A stretch of DNA of 64,000 bases, taken from assembly GCF_020379485.1 (NCBI RefSeq), contig NC_063446.1:18425525-18489524 (forward strand), read 5' to 3'. Numbering within the stretch: position 1 is the first letter of the stretch; each line of letters begins with the position of its first letter. The notes beneath the pieces were generated by a model that saw only the letters and a list, made by a program, of their open reading frames with translations, did no database searches and was not told the origin of the DNA. This document shows positions 1 to 10,366 of this stretch, in pieces. The stretch comes from Brassica napus (Eukaryota; Streptophyta; Magnoliopsida; Brassicales; Brassicaceae). The translations under genes and the position numbers were made by a program.

Positions 1-344
1 TGCGTCTCTAAACACTCAGTATTTCCGTTGATTTTAAAGCAAGAATGCAGAGAAACCAGTCAGCCGGTGTTAATTATAAGAGAGGCAGCGTTTGATTTCC
101 GATGATAATTGATCGCTAAAAATTCTAGCGGCAGTTACGACTCACAGCAGCAACTGTTTTTACTGTTACGGCGAGAGTTTTTATGTCGACATCATTTTCT
201 GCGTCAGTTTTACACAAAGCAGTTGTTGTGATTATTTGGAGTCGTGACGCTAGACGCAGCGCGTTTATCAAAAGAACATGGCTATTATATGTAACTAAAG
301 AAGCTAAACAAATTTATACAAAATGATATTTTTCAGAAGGACAG
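1..344. other. No gene recognised
   Basis: I see no coding sequence, RNA gene or complete transposon here. The stretch lies directly downstream, in minus-strand sense, of the malate dehydrogenase fragment. The last exon of that gene would be expected here and is absent, so the copy is cut off at its 3' end. Confidence 0.5.
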
Positions 345-1092
345 TACATGAGATGCCACAAATGCACACTCGACAATGTTTGCATCGCCTCGTAGACCCT
401 TGAGGCAAGCATCTGCAAACTTCACTGCTGCGTAAGCCTGTATTTTATTTTCAATGTGATGAGATATAAGATTCAAAATGTAAAATCTGAAACTGCACAT
501 GTTACAATAAAGATCTACCATGGATAGTGTCGCAGAACCTGCACCAGCTTTCGCCTGGAAAGTGATTAAAAACAATCAATTCAAAGATAATAGCAAAGGA
601 AGATGAGAGAAGGGCTTATATGTACCTCGACAACTTCAGTGCCACCATTTTGGATACGGTATACTCAATCTATTTTTGAGTGAAATAGCAAGGAGGTTTC
701 ACCTGTAACATACATAGTGATGAAAACATACACATACATAAGAGTTTTTGAACAATCAGAAAAGATGGTGAATCTTGTTAAACCTGAGAAAGAAGAGGCA
801 AGATTGTAACTCCTGCATGTCCTCCAACAACAGGAACAACAACTTCTCGAGGATCAAGACTCATTACTTCCGCATGTTTCAAACCATAAAAGGCCATCAC
901 ATTAACCAATTTATCAAACCCAAGAGACAACAAAGAATGTGTGTTTATGAGTGCATACCACAAAAGTAGTAGCTCTAACAACATTAAGCATGGTAACTCC
1001 CATGAGTTTCTTAGGATCAAAAGTGCCAGCTTTCTTGAAAACCTCGGCGGCGATCGGCACCGTAGTTCACCGGATTATTGATGATTTTCTAT
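345..1092 (-). pseudogene. Peroxisomal NAD-malate dehydrogenase fragment
   Basis: Exon remnants match plant peroxisomal malate dehydrogenase, which interconverts malate and oxaloacetate during fatty-acid beta-oxidation. Read on the minus strand, the pieces are NPVN followed by [20 protein letters not shown], then LDPREV and [17 protein letters not shown], then VKPPC, NGGTEVVE in a shifted frame, [12 protein letters not shown], and finally [20 protein letters not shown] ending at VASHV. Introns still separate several pieces, so this is a genomic duplicate and not a processed copy. Damage seen: a frameshift after NPVN, a TAG stop after the FTQK segment, and a small deletion just beyond it. The N-terminal NAD-binding part and the last exon are missing. 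It lies next to a DUF1295 fragment on the same strand. I am sure of the family and fairly sure of the peroxisomal type. Confidence 0.85.
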
Positions 1093-1387
1093 GTTGAAAC
1101 GAAGCGTAAGAATTTCTCCAACTGACTATAGCATAAATAATCAGTGCAATGGTGTTTCAGGTCATTGAGGCGACATCTTCTTGGTGGCGTTATGAGGATC
1201 ATCTTGTGGGAGACACACCAGACTGTAGTTTCTTGTGGGAGATTTTTGATGTACAATGGGAACTCCAAGGGAGATTCTTATTGTAACATCTGATATTAAT
1301 AACCACCATCAATGCTTATATTTTTGGAGTGCCATCAAGTCATAATATGTGAACTGTGATCAAAGTCTTGTATCAGCTATACTAACC

Positions 1388-1680
1388 TCTCCAAAGTAGT
1401 TTGGATGGGGTGGATACTTCCACTGTCCAACGTCACCATCTTCCTTTATTTTCTTTGAATTATTTTGTTCATCAGCTATAGCTTCAACTTTCAACCGAAA
1501 TCCCTGCAACCCACACCTAGTCCAACCAATAACATCTTCCGGCTGAAACAGTCTTTCACGTTGCATGCATTAACTAAAGTAACGGGTAAACTAACTTTCT
1601 CAGCACACACTGCCTGCAAAGGTGAACATAAAGAACAAAACCCACATGATGTAAGAGAAGTAGCTGCAGCCATTTTCCGC
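1388..1680 (-). pseudogene. DUF1295 / steroid 5-alpha-reductase-like fragment
   Basis: The minus-strand pieces AVCAEKVSLPVTLVNACNVK, then QPEDVIGW and KVEAIADEQ, then GQWKYPPHPNYFGE, line up in order with the plant DUF1295 membrane reductase family. In that family the block reads roughly AVWVVSLPVT..GW..EA.AD.QK..W.YSRHPNYFGE. The HPNYFGE motif is diagnostic of the steroid 5-alpha-reductase-like fold. A frameshift separates VNACNVK from the QPEDVIGW part, the usual SR before HPNYFGE is PP, and no N-terminal exons or C-terminal membrane segments are recognisable nearby. I call it a truncated pseudogene. It may have moved together with the adjacent malate dehydrogenase fragment. Confidence 0.7.
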
Positions 1681-1689
1681 CTTGATATC

Positions 1690-3010
1690 TGTGACCTTCC
1701 CCGTGCATATAAAGTCCATTTCCTGTAGTTAAAATATATTGATAATCAATAAATGACACATAAAGTTTTGAAACATCAAGATACAAGCCTATTAAAGTTC
1801 GCAGCTTGACCTGAGGCTGGATAGTGACAACAAAATCGATTTCTAAATCATCTCCCCTAAATGAAAGATCTATGAATAAAATGTTGATAATCAATACATG
1901 AATAAACTGAAAAAAAAACAAAATCAGAATCAAATTTATCTCCCATAAACGGGAACTTTTGGAAAAGTTTCTCCCACAGATGAAAGCTTTTAAATTAAAA
2001 TTTTGATAATCAATAAAAAAAAATTGAAACAAAATCAACCAATAAAGTCTAAATCTAAATCATCCCCCATAAACAAAGCTTTTGATTAAAAAAATTGATA
2101 ATCAATACATGAACAAAGTTAAACTTCCACAAACAAAATCGAAATCAAAATCATCTCCCATAAACTAAAATTTTGATCAGAGTTTAACGCTGGATTTCTG
2201 GAAATCTTATGACTGAAGCTGAGAGGAGAGAACTGATGAAATTTAGGGATAGGACTTACCTTTTTTAAGTCGAAAATTCTGAGAAAGGAAGTAAAAGAAG
2301 GATGCATTTAAAGATAGATCGTTTCAGGTGTGGAGATCGATTGTTAATGAGTCCGCTGAAGACAACGATTCGATTCAGATTCACTATGTTACGTTTGAAG
2401 ATATTTTGTCGGCAAGATAGAATAGGGCTCGAGACTTTTCCGTGACGATGGCAAATTCCAGATCAAATTTGGGTTCGATTTAATTTTTACAGTCCCCATC
2501 ACACAACAGGTTAAGTGATATGGTGAGTTTCAATTACCTGGATACATGCCACGTCCGAAACTTTCGACTTTCCGACGTGGATACTGACGTAGGGTGCCTA
2601 GAAAAGAGGAAACAATCTTTTATATATATATAGAGATATATATCTTTTCTGTTAAAATGTAATATGTATTAATCAACAAAGAAATAAAAAGTTGTTTATC
2701 TGCAATAATCTAGATGATCAATTGTGTAATAAAGCTTGAAAAATGGGAAAAAATTTAGAGAGCAAACAAATAAAGAAGATTGACGAAAACCCGTGCCACA
2801 TTCCTACCTATCAGGAAGAGTACATGACGATGTCCATCTGACCCGGAGCTCGTCCCATTGGCCATTCTGACATCTTAGGAGGATGGCGATCCTGTTCCTC
2901 ATGTCATCATTAATTTTCTGTGCAATGTGTACAGGAGGATGAGGAGGTTTTTGGTGTCTCCTGCCATTTCGTTCACTCCAAACTTTGTAGAATAATTCTT
3001 AAAAGACCAT
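1690..3010. other. Intergenic, no gene; short palindrome at 2549-2580
   Basis: Mostly AT-rich with no convincing coding sequence. Several near-copies of the phrase TTGATAATCAATA occur between about 1738 and 2106, a weak local repeat. At 2549-2580 there is an imperfect 32-bp palindrome whose arms begin CCACGTC and end GACGTGG. It could form a hairpin or carry a pair of ACGT-core sites; no function can be shown. Confidence 0.4.
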
Positions 3011-3014
3011 CAAA

Positions 3015-3475
3015 ACAATATTGATGTTGATGACGGGATGAGCACATCAGGACATGTATTCGTTTTCGGTTTATCATTGATACTTGGACATTGCAGAAGC
3101 AGCCGACAGTCGTTTTATCATCATGCGAACCAGAGTTTATGGCGGCAACAAAAGCAACAAAATAAACTATATAGCTTAAGAAATTGTTATATAGGATACT
3201 AAATAAAGAAGGCGAAGAGGTCGACAATAAATTGGTTATTGCTCTAACTACGAATCCGGTTTTCATAGAAGAAGTAAGCACATATTTTCAAAGTATCATT
3301 TCATTCATGAATATGTGGAGAATGGACAAATCGAAGTGCAGTACGTACCATGTGTTAAGTAGAAGGCGAACATCTTTACTAGCCATTAGTAAGGATTAAC
3401 TTCAAACAAATGAACAATTTAATTGGAGTTCAAAAAATCGATATTCTTAATTTAAGTTGGAATTAAAGGGGTGAA
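3015..3475 (+). mobile_element. Ty1/copia remnant: RNase H end and polypurine tract
   Basis: In broken frames the + strand reads like the copia RNase H end: MSTSGHVF, then PTVVLSSCEPEFMAATKATK, VDNKLVIALTTNPVF, SKHI and a decayed C-terminus. This corresponds to the usual STSGYVF..LSSCEAEFMAA..DNKSAIAL.KNPVFHGRSKHI. It ends in a purine-rich tract directly before a sequence starting TGTTGG, taken as the 3' LTR. Everything upstream (gag, protease, integrase, most of the reverse transcriptase) is gone. Several stops and shifts show it is old. Confidence 0.75.
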
Positions 3476-3758
3476 TGTTGGATAATTCCAAAATTTATGG
3501 AAATTAATAAGTGTTTAATTAGTTAAGAGGTAGATACAAAAAAAAAAGAAATCTAAATTAAAATTGAAAATTTGCTAATTAGATTAGGTCTGTGTTTTAT
3601 ATTTCACACAGAAAAACAAATTGTCTTTCTATATAAATATAGATTTTATGGAGAATTGTTCCGTAAGATTTAAAAGAAACATTGAAAGTTTAGTTTTGAG
3701 AAATTTCTAAAGTGATAAAAAAAATATTTTTATAATCTTTTGTGTTTGTAGAAATTTA
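3476..3758 (+). mobile_element. Copia 3' LTR remnant
   Basis: It begins TGTTGGATAATTCC, the same start as the LTRs of the younger copia at 34635 and 37952, and it ends in a related TAATCTTTTGTGTTTGTAG segment. The middle has diverged strongly. A TATA-like TCTATATAAATA lies inside, as expected for an LTR promoter. The 3' border is approximate because no target-site duplication can be assigned. Confidence 0.6.
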
Positions 3759-3953
3759 TATATGTTGTACGAGCACACTTTTATTTGTTATTAAATCCGC
3801 CCACAGCGTTCTTGTAACTTATTATGTATTTCCGCAAAAACGACAATATAACTTCGTGGAACGAAGACATGATCTTATCCTCTAGAGATGTCAAAGAGAT
3901 AAAGAAAACAATGAGTACGAGTGATCGACGTGCATTTTCCACACCTTGACACA

Positions 3954-4093
3954 ACGTGTCGTGTCGTGTCGTGTCGTTCCCATGCAATGTTGTCATTCTA
4001 TACCACCTGATATTGCGTGTCTTCTCTCTTCGTCTCATCACCGTTGTGGCCAAAATCTATTAAAAATATAGTTGAATTTATATATAATACATA
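3954..4093 (+). promoter_or_regulatory. HSD1 promoter: ABRE, RY motif, GTGTC repeat, TATA box
   Basis: Upstream of the HSD1 start are ACGTGTC (3954-3960), a core abscisic-acid response element, followed by four tandem GTGTC units (3956-3975) and CATGCA (3981-3986), the RY core bound by B3 factors such as ABI3, FUS3 and LEC2. A TATA-like TATATAA lies at 4081-4087, about 55 bases before the ATG. ABRE plus RY is the classic seed-maturation combination and fits an oil-body protein. Function is inferred from motif identity and spacing only. Confidence 0.55.
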
Positions 4094-4141
4094 AGTAAAT
4101 GGTCGTTGAGTGTCAATATCATTAATGCGTTTTGATCGAAG

Positions 4142-5723
4142 ATGGAATTGATAAACGACTTCCTCAACCTTACTGCACCTTTCTTCACCTTTTTTGGTCT
4201 TTGCTTCTTCTTGCCTCCTTTTATCTTCTTCAAGTTTTTGCAGTCTATCTTCTCTACCATTTTCTGTGAAAATCTTAATGGGAAAGTGGTTCTCATCACT
4301 GGTGCTTCCTCCGGTATCGGCGAGGTTTGGTTATAATGCGTTAATTTATTGTAAAATTTTAGACCGAAGAAAGGAATAGTATTCATTTGAGAGTTACTTA
4401 TTATTATTTTTATCATCAGCGATTGGCGTATGAGTACGCAAGTAAAGGTGCATGTCTGGCTCTGACTGCCCTAAGGAAGAACCGTCTAGAGGAAGTGGCA
4501 GAGATTGCACGTGAAGTTGGATCCCCGAATGTTGTCACCGTTCATGCTGATGTCTCCAAACCTGATGATTGTAGACGAATCGTAGATGAGACCATCTCCC
4601 ATTTTGGCAGATGTAATTCAGTCAAACCATTCCTTCGCGATCAAAACCGGCCTTTTTATAGTTACTATTTCGAACAAAAAAACAACATATTGATATGATC
4701 AATAAGAGTAGATAAAATATTTTTAAAACACGTCCGTCTTAAATAGTCTCAATGTTAAATCAGTAGTCTGTTTTGGTTAGTCTACCGTTGACTTGCTTTG
4801 ACCTTACAGTGGATCATCTTGTAAATAATGCTGGAATAACGAAGATTTCAATGTTCGAGAACTTTGAAGAAATAACTAGGACAAGATCAGTTATGGTAAT
4901 GTTATATGATTGTAATTTACAAGATCAGCCAACTGCTGGATCATTGACCTATCATTTGAATATATATTAGGATACTAACTTCTGGGGATCAGTTTATACA
5001 ACTCGTGCTGCGCTTCCTTACCTTCGACAAAGCAATGGGAAGATTGTGGTTATGTCGTCCTCTGCGGCATGGCTAACCGCCCCACGGATGAGCTTTTACA
5101 ATGTAAGTCAGTAAGTCACTATACACAATATATCTTAGTAAAGTGTCCCGTTGGTCCAACGTTGATTTTGAGTAATTGTACATAATTCTATATGTTAGGC
5201 GAGCAAAGCAGCTTTGTTAAACTTCTTCGAGACTCTGAGAATTGAGCTTGGCGGAGACGTACACATTACAATCGTTACGCCTGGTTATACTCAATTCGAA
5301 CTCGCACAAGGCAAGTATTTCTCTGCTGAAGGAGAGTTAGTAGTCGACCAAGACGTCAGAGATGTAAGTCAAAGCTAACTCCTTAATGTACATGTACATT
5401 CTTGAATAGCGATGTGCTGTATCCGTTATAATTTGCTCGTTTTCAAACTAAATAAGGTTCAAGTAGGAGGATTTCCGGTGGCATCGGTATCAGGTTGTGC
5501 AAAGGAGATAGTGAACGGTGTGTGTCGGAAACAAAGATATGTGACCGAGCCATCATGGTTTAAGGTGACGTATCTTTGGAAAGTATTTTGTCCGGAACTG
5601 ATTGAGTGGGGTTGCCGGTTGCTGTTCATGACCACGTCTGAGGAAAATGCACTCAACAAGAAGATCTTGGACAATACGGGTGTACGTGGGGTCCTGTACC
5701 CCGAATCTATCCGAACGCTTTGA
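4142..5723 (+). CDS. HSD1: Steroleosin-type 11-beta-hydroxysteroid dehydrogenase-like HSD1
   Basis: Six exons: 4142-4324, 4420-4612, 4810-4895, 4971-5102, 5199-5363 and 5457-5723. All introns are GT..AG; the sum is 1026 bases, or 341 residues. It is a short-chain dehydrogenase/reductase that oxidises or reduces hydroxysteroids such as brassinosteroid-related sterols with NADP(H) and is anchored in seed oil bodies. A hydrophobic N-terminus (about residues 8-42) with a double proline is the oil-body anchor. Then come the cofactor motif TGASSGIG (53-60), NNAG (131-134), the active-site serine in MSSSAAW (about 183-185) and YNASK (Tyr197, Lys201). All key residues are present and no frame is broken. 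The protein matches Arabidopsis HSD1 nearly throughout; the C-terminal tail after YPESIRT is shorter. The start gives the conserved N-terminus MELINDFLNL. Confidence 0.95.
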
Positions 5724-6212
5724 AATCAAGTCCGAGTAGCTAGAGTAATATGGGTGATAATTCATAAAAAGTCAGATGCAATGAGTATAAAATATAAGTA
5801 TCTCACGCTGCACAAAAAAAAAAGTATCTCACAGCTTTTGTGGATGAACTTTAGATGTGTATTATGTTAATATGTTACTGTTTGCTTGTATCTTATAAGA
5901 ATACGTTACTATGCAACACCAGACATGCATATAGACGAATCCAACCATACTAACAAAATATATAATGATGTTTAATTATACCAAGTAAAACTAGTAGAGA
6001 AGTCATAAACCGAACTACAAATCCTCCAAACAAACCAAATTGAAAGAAGAAAAAATCATTTCCAATTCGGGGTTTAACACATGTTTTAAAAAGTAACTGC
6101 CTGCTATAGTTTAGATTTTGATTTAAAATAATTTTTCTGAGTTTGCAATTGTTTTACAATACATCAACGGGTTCATAAGTTCCTACTAAAATGTATCAAT
6201 TATTATAGCTGT
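5724..6212. other. HSD1 downstream region, no gene
   Basis: AT-rich 3' flank of HSD1. An exact polyadenylation site cannot be placed, although AATAATATGGG- and AAAATATAAG-type sequences occur within about 100 bases of the stop. No other gene or clear transposon was recognised before about 6213. Confidence 0.4.
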
Positions 6213-7005
6213 GGAATGGGCGGGCTGATTATTGGTTGCCCATGTCCAAATATAAATGAGTCTAATTTGGTGACACCCATTTGTCCATACGGATTATAAA
6301 TGGACAAGAATCACATGACCAATAGGTAATGAGCGTTAACGGATTTGGACTATGTGGACATGGGCGGTCCAATGGTCATCCATTTGTCCATACAGATTAT
6401 AAATGAACAAGAATCACATGACCAATGGGTAATGAGCGTTAATGGATTTGGACTATGTGGACATGGGCGGTCCAATGGTCACAAAAAGCTAAGGTTTCTA
6501 AAATCCGAGTTTTTCTGCCAAAATCGCAAAATCGATTTTTTCCGCTAAAATCTTAATATTAAGTTTTTTTTGTCAAAATCATAAATTCAAGTATTCTAGC
6601 TAAAACCGCAAAATCAAATTTTTCGCCAAAACCAAAAATTGATTTTTTTCGCCAAAACCGCAAAATCGAGTTTTCCCGCTAAAACCGCAAAAATCGAGTT
6701 TTCCCGTTAAAACCTCAAAATCGGGGTTTCTCGCCAAAATCGGAAAATCTGTTTTTTTTGCTAAAACCGAAAAATCGATTTTCTCCGCCACAACCGCAAA
6801 ATTGACTTTTTCTGCCAAAACCGCAAAATTTAAACTTTTCTTATATGGTCTATTATGGATTCCATGGCAGCCCATGTAAACACGGATGTTAGTGAGTTTG
6901 GTCCTTAATGGACATGGTTCTTAATGGACATGGTCATTTTCTGACCGCAAACAATAAATGGACAAATGGATATGGGCTAATAGAGGTGGGCTAACCCAGT
7001 TTACG
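6213..7005. mobile_element. MITE-like element with tandem duplication and decayed CCGC-AAAA array
   Basis: The ends are loosely inverted: the left part holds GGTTGCCCATGTCC and the right part reads, in reverse complement, TAGCCCATATCCATTTGTCC. Inside are a 103-bp direct duplication (6278-6380 and 6381-6482, over 90 percent alike by eye) and then a minisatellite at 6490-6840 with units of about 26-30 bp of the form TTTTCCGCTAAAACCGCAAAATC. The array resembles those near 25.7 and 48.1 kb but has lost most perfect TTTCCCGCC cores. Borders are approximate because no target-site duplication was identified. Confidence 0.5.
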
Positions 7006-7199
7006 GTTCTATCAATTATGTTTCTTAAACAGTAAAGTCTGTACAGGCGTGTCATTTTCATATTTTTTACGGGCAGTTCTGTTGCTTGGTTTAGGAAGTA
7101 TAACCGTATTATTTATATATATTTTATTGTTTTGAATAATATGTAAAGTTTATTCAGAAAAATTTATTTTTTACGGACTAAATTACTGGAAACAGAGAT

Positions 7200-8850
7200 T
7201 TTAAAACATAGTACAGACTTTTTTTCAAACTCCTATCGTGTAGGTAGCCATACTTGAAGCACAGCTCCGAAACGTCGAATCCTCTTTGAGCCCAATAAGA
7301 GACACTGATTTCGAATCTGTCTATCAATAGTTTTTATCATCAGAGGCCAGAGTTGGTGAAGTACCATGTCCAGGGGCGAAGCCGAACATTACTATAGAGC
7401 CTGTGCACCCATAAAATGATTTATAACTTAAATTTCCTAATAAAATAAATAGTGAATATGTTAGATCTGGTGGAAAGTTTATGATGTGCACCCACAATCT
7501 CTATTTTTAATGTTTTATGATTGATAGTGTACCCAATAGAAAAATTCTCTAGACTCGCCCTTGACCATGCCGACGGTTGTTTCGTTCTTTCCAAACTGAG
7601 TAGAAAACCACTTGAAAGCTATATCGCAGGAGATAGAGCAGTATCATCGGTTGGGTATTATCAGACAGTATCTCCCTGATGTCTTGCCATCGAGAGGTGA
7701 ATTGGGAAGGCAGGATATTTTGAGTCAGGTTCAGCCATATCTCTTGAGAATCCCTGCATTCAAAGAATAAATGTTCTCTAGTTTTGAACTGGTGTTGGCA
7801 CAGAACACATCCAGAATTTATTCCAGAGTTCCAGAGGATCATTTTGTCCCCAGTGGACAGTCAGTTATGCACCGCAAGTACCAGCTGACTTGCGGTGCTG
7901 AACTGCGAAGCAGCAACCACGTGCTACTTGTGTCAAACTTCGGTTTGAAAACATCTATATTATCCTTCCATAACACAACGTATTCTCATGTACTCATCTT
8001 ACATCTATGCTTATTCAGTGCTTCCTCAAACATAATGTAGAGATCGTATCTATGCCGTCGAGGGAGTCGTGACATAACAGATTCCACCGTCACGGTCAGA
8101 GAGATTCCCATGTCGATACAACCCCTTGCTCCCACAATATCAAATAAGCTATCCATATCTGACCATGCATCAAACCAAAATGAGGTGCCACACCCATTCT
8201 TAACTTCAATGCGATGGAAGTCCTTCGATTTATCTCGAAACTTCAAAATTTTACGCCACACCCATATTCCCAATGTTGAGTTTGAACGTACTGCCCAAAA
8301 CGTCTCTCCCTTGAGCAAGTACTCTGTAACCCACCGAGCCCAAAGAAAATGAGAAGATGTGACTCTCCATATTAGCTTCAGACAACAAGTAATGTTAACT
8401 TCTTTCAATGGCCTTAGATCCAGACCCCCTTCTTCTATCTTTGGCGTGACCACATCTCGAGAAATTTTTGCTTTACTAGCGTTCAACTCCGGAACACCAG
8501 AGAAAATCTGAGCACAAACTATTATCTCCTTCAAAAAATTTTCTGGAAGGCAAAAGGACGACATCCAAAAGTTTGCAATGCTTATGAGCACGGACTTAAT
8601 AAGTTGCAATCTCCTGGCCCTAGATAAGAAACGGTTTGTCCAGAGGCTAATTCGCTTCTTTATCTTTTCAATGAGAGGTTAGTAAACACTTTTGCCCATT
8701 CTCTTTGTCAAGAGAGGAAGGCCTAAATATATAACAGGTAACAGGCCAACGTCCAAGTGAAACTGATCATGTATTGCCTGTCTATCCTCCTCCTGCATAC
8801 CACCACAATAAATCGTAGACTTCTCTACACTCATCATCCTGTATTGTCTG
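7200..8850 (-). mobile_element. LINE (L1-type) remnant: C-terminal reverse transcriptase and 3' part
   Basis: On the minus strand, broken frames give SVEKSTIYCGGMQEEDRQ, YLGLPLLTKRM, the LQLIKSVL and ANFWMSSF reverse-transcriptase thumb region, EEGGLDLRPLKEVN, and a C-terminal zinc-knuckle-like CVLCQHQ..REHLFFEC followed by VWKERNNRRHG. These are standard landmarks of plant L1-like LINE ORF2 between the palm domain and the 3' end. The reading is interrupted by stops and shifts and by a 193-bp hAT MITE at 7371-7563. The reverse-transcriptase core with YADD is missing. No clear poly(A) tail marks the 3' end, so the left border is approximate. Confidence 0.8.
7371..7563. mobile_element. hAT-type MITE with 8-bp target-site duplication
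   Basis: This is a 193-bp element with terminal inverted repeats CAGGGGCGAAGCC at the left and, as reverse complement of the right end, CAAGGGCGAGTC. It is flanked by ACCATGTC (7363-7370) and ACCATGCC (7564-7571), an 8-bp duplication with one mismatch, the hallmark of hAT elements. It sits inside the LINE coding region just after RRHG, so it is younger than the LINE. It has no coding capacity. Confidence 0.85.
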
Positions 8851-8861
8851 TCTATCCTCCT

Positions 8862-9560
8862 CATGAATACATTGGGAATAATATGGTTGGTGTGGAAGTC
8901 AGATGTGAGAGTAACTCCATTCTTTAAAAGTGAACAAAATCTCACAGTATCGATATCGATAGATGGAGCAGAAGAATTCTTCTACTCGATTGTTTATGCT
9001 TCAAATGCAGTAGAAGAAATAAGGGAGTTATGAAAAGATTTAAAACTTCATCAGGATTCACCTATTATTCGACACAAACCTTGGATAGTAGTAGTAGGTG
9101 GTTTTAATGAAACTTTGGAGATGGAAGATCATTCCTCACATGAGAGATCTCCTATGGTGACGCAAGGAATGAGGGATTTTAACGAGATTGTGCAGTACTG
9201 CTCCCTTTTGGACTTAGCCTCGCATGGTCCTCGATACACTTGGTGTAATAAGCGAACTGAAGGTCTTATCCTAAAGAAGATAGATTGTGTTCTGTTCAAT
9301 GATAGCTGGTTAGCTGTATACCCTCAATCTTATGCAGTGTTCGAAAGTGGTGGAAGCTCGGATCATCTTTGATGCCATATACAGCTAGAATTAATCAGAA
9401 CTCTCCCGGACTAAAAGACCTTTTAAGTTTGTCAACGCAATCACACACCAGGAGGAATTTTCACCGGCTGTGGGATAGTACTGGGACTCAACTGAGCCAA
9501 TCTTCCTGTCAACAACTTCATTGTCCAGGTTCTCAAAGAAGATTATGATCTTATTACATT
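8862..9560 (+). mobile_element. LINE endonuclease segment, inverted relative to its neighbour
   Basis: The + strand reads an apurinic-endonuclease-like domain of a plant LINE: RVTPFFKSEQNLTVSI, FYSIVYASNAVEE, HKPWIVVVGGFNETL, MRDFNEIVQYCSLLDLASHG, RYTWCNKR, KKIDCVLFND and SSDHL. It then runs on in a shifted frame through KRPFKFVNAITHQEEF to about 9560. It lies head to head with the reverse-transcriptase part of the same type of element on the other strand, the arrangement produced by a 5' inversion. The usual GDFNE is GGFNE here, so the enzyme would be damaged. Confidence 0.8.
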
Positions 9561-10019
9561 TTAGTTACTACTCTAACAACTCTCTAGCACCATCTAGATT
9601 TATTGACTGCAAGATGTATTAGATGGAAACACGGCAGTGTATCACATGTTACTCACATCCACACTTCCTGAGAATGTCTGGAGAAACCAAAGCTGACTTC
9701 CAACTTTAATCTATTCTACTTGCTTTGTTTTGGGGCTTGGTATACATTGGATCGGAGTCCTTTTGGAAGTCTGGAAGGTATTAAACTTAGTGTCTCTCGT
9801 TCTCCTTCCACCTTTCTTTGGCATCCATATTTACAAAAGATTGAAATGTTTCCTGCGGCCCCATTATTCTACTCTAATAGAATGATCACACATTGTTTGG
9901 AAGTGAAGGGTAGATACATTATCGATGACTCTACTATTCACCTACAGTTTTCCCAGTAATTATATATACTATATAATAAAAAAAATCGGATTTAGAGAAG
10001 AGAAGAGAGAGGGAAAACC
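9561..10019. other. No recognised gene
   Basis: There is an open frame of 79 codons at 9720-9959 (+) with no motif I recognise. Its position between LINE and gypsy fragments suggests transposon-derived DNA. Nothing else stands out. Confidence 0.3.
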
Positions 10020-10366
10020 AGAAAGGGTTACCTGTGGGTCCAGATACTTGCTTGAGTTGATTCCATGTGTCCCTTGATCGATACTCCCAAGATGTAGCCT
10101 ACACATTTACTTTAAGCAGAAATGAGGTAAGCAGAAGGGTACGTTAGACACTATCAGTGGAGTTGTGTGATGTATGGTAATGGTGACTAAGATAGAGTGT
10201 AGTACATTGGATCATCATTAGTAATGATTCACTTCCACCTATCATATTTTCAGAAGTAAGAGTAATGATTTTAAATCATGTGAGTCCCTGCTGTTTTCAA
10301 AACCTCTTTCATTAGGACTATTCTTGTTTTCCTTGAGGACAAGCAAAAGAGTAAGTCTGGGGGAGT
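10020..10366 (+). mobile_element. 3' internal end of a Ty3/gypsy element with polypurine tract
   Basis: The last part reads CTTGAGGACAAGCAAAAG, then AGTCTGGGGGAGT directly abutting an LTR that begins TGATATACC. This wording is typical of the end of the internal region of plant gypsy elements of the Athila/Tat group, and the G-rich run is the polypurine tract for plus-strand DNA synthesis. No coding domain remains. The upstream portion of the element is missing. Confidence 0.65.

Noticed and set aside
345..1092. Malate dehydrogenase as a functional gene
   Set aside because: Frameshifts, an in-frame TAG and missing first and last exons.
9720..9959. 79-codon frame
   Set aside because: No motif, no splice context, lies between transposon fragments; not supported as a gene.
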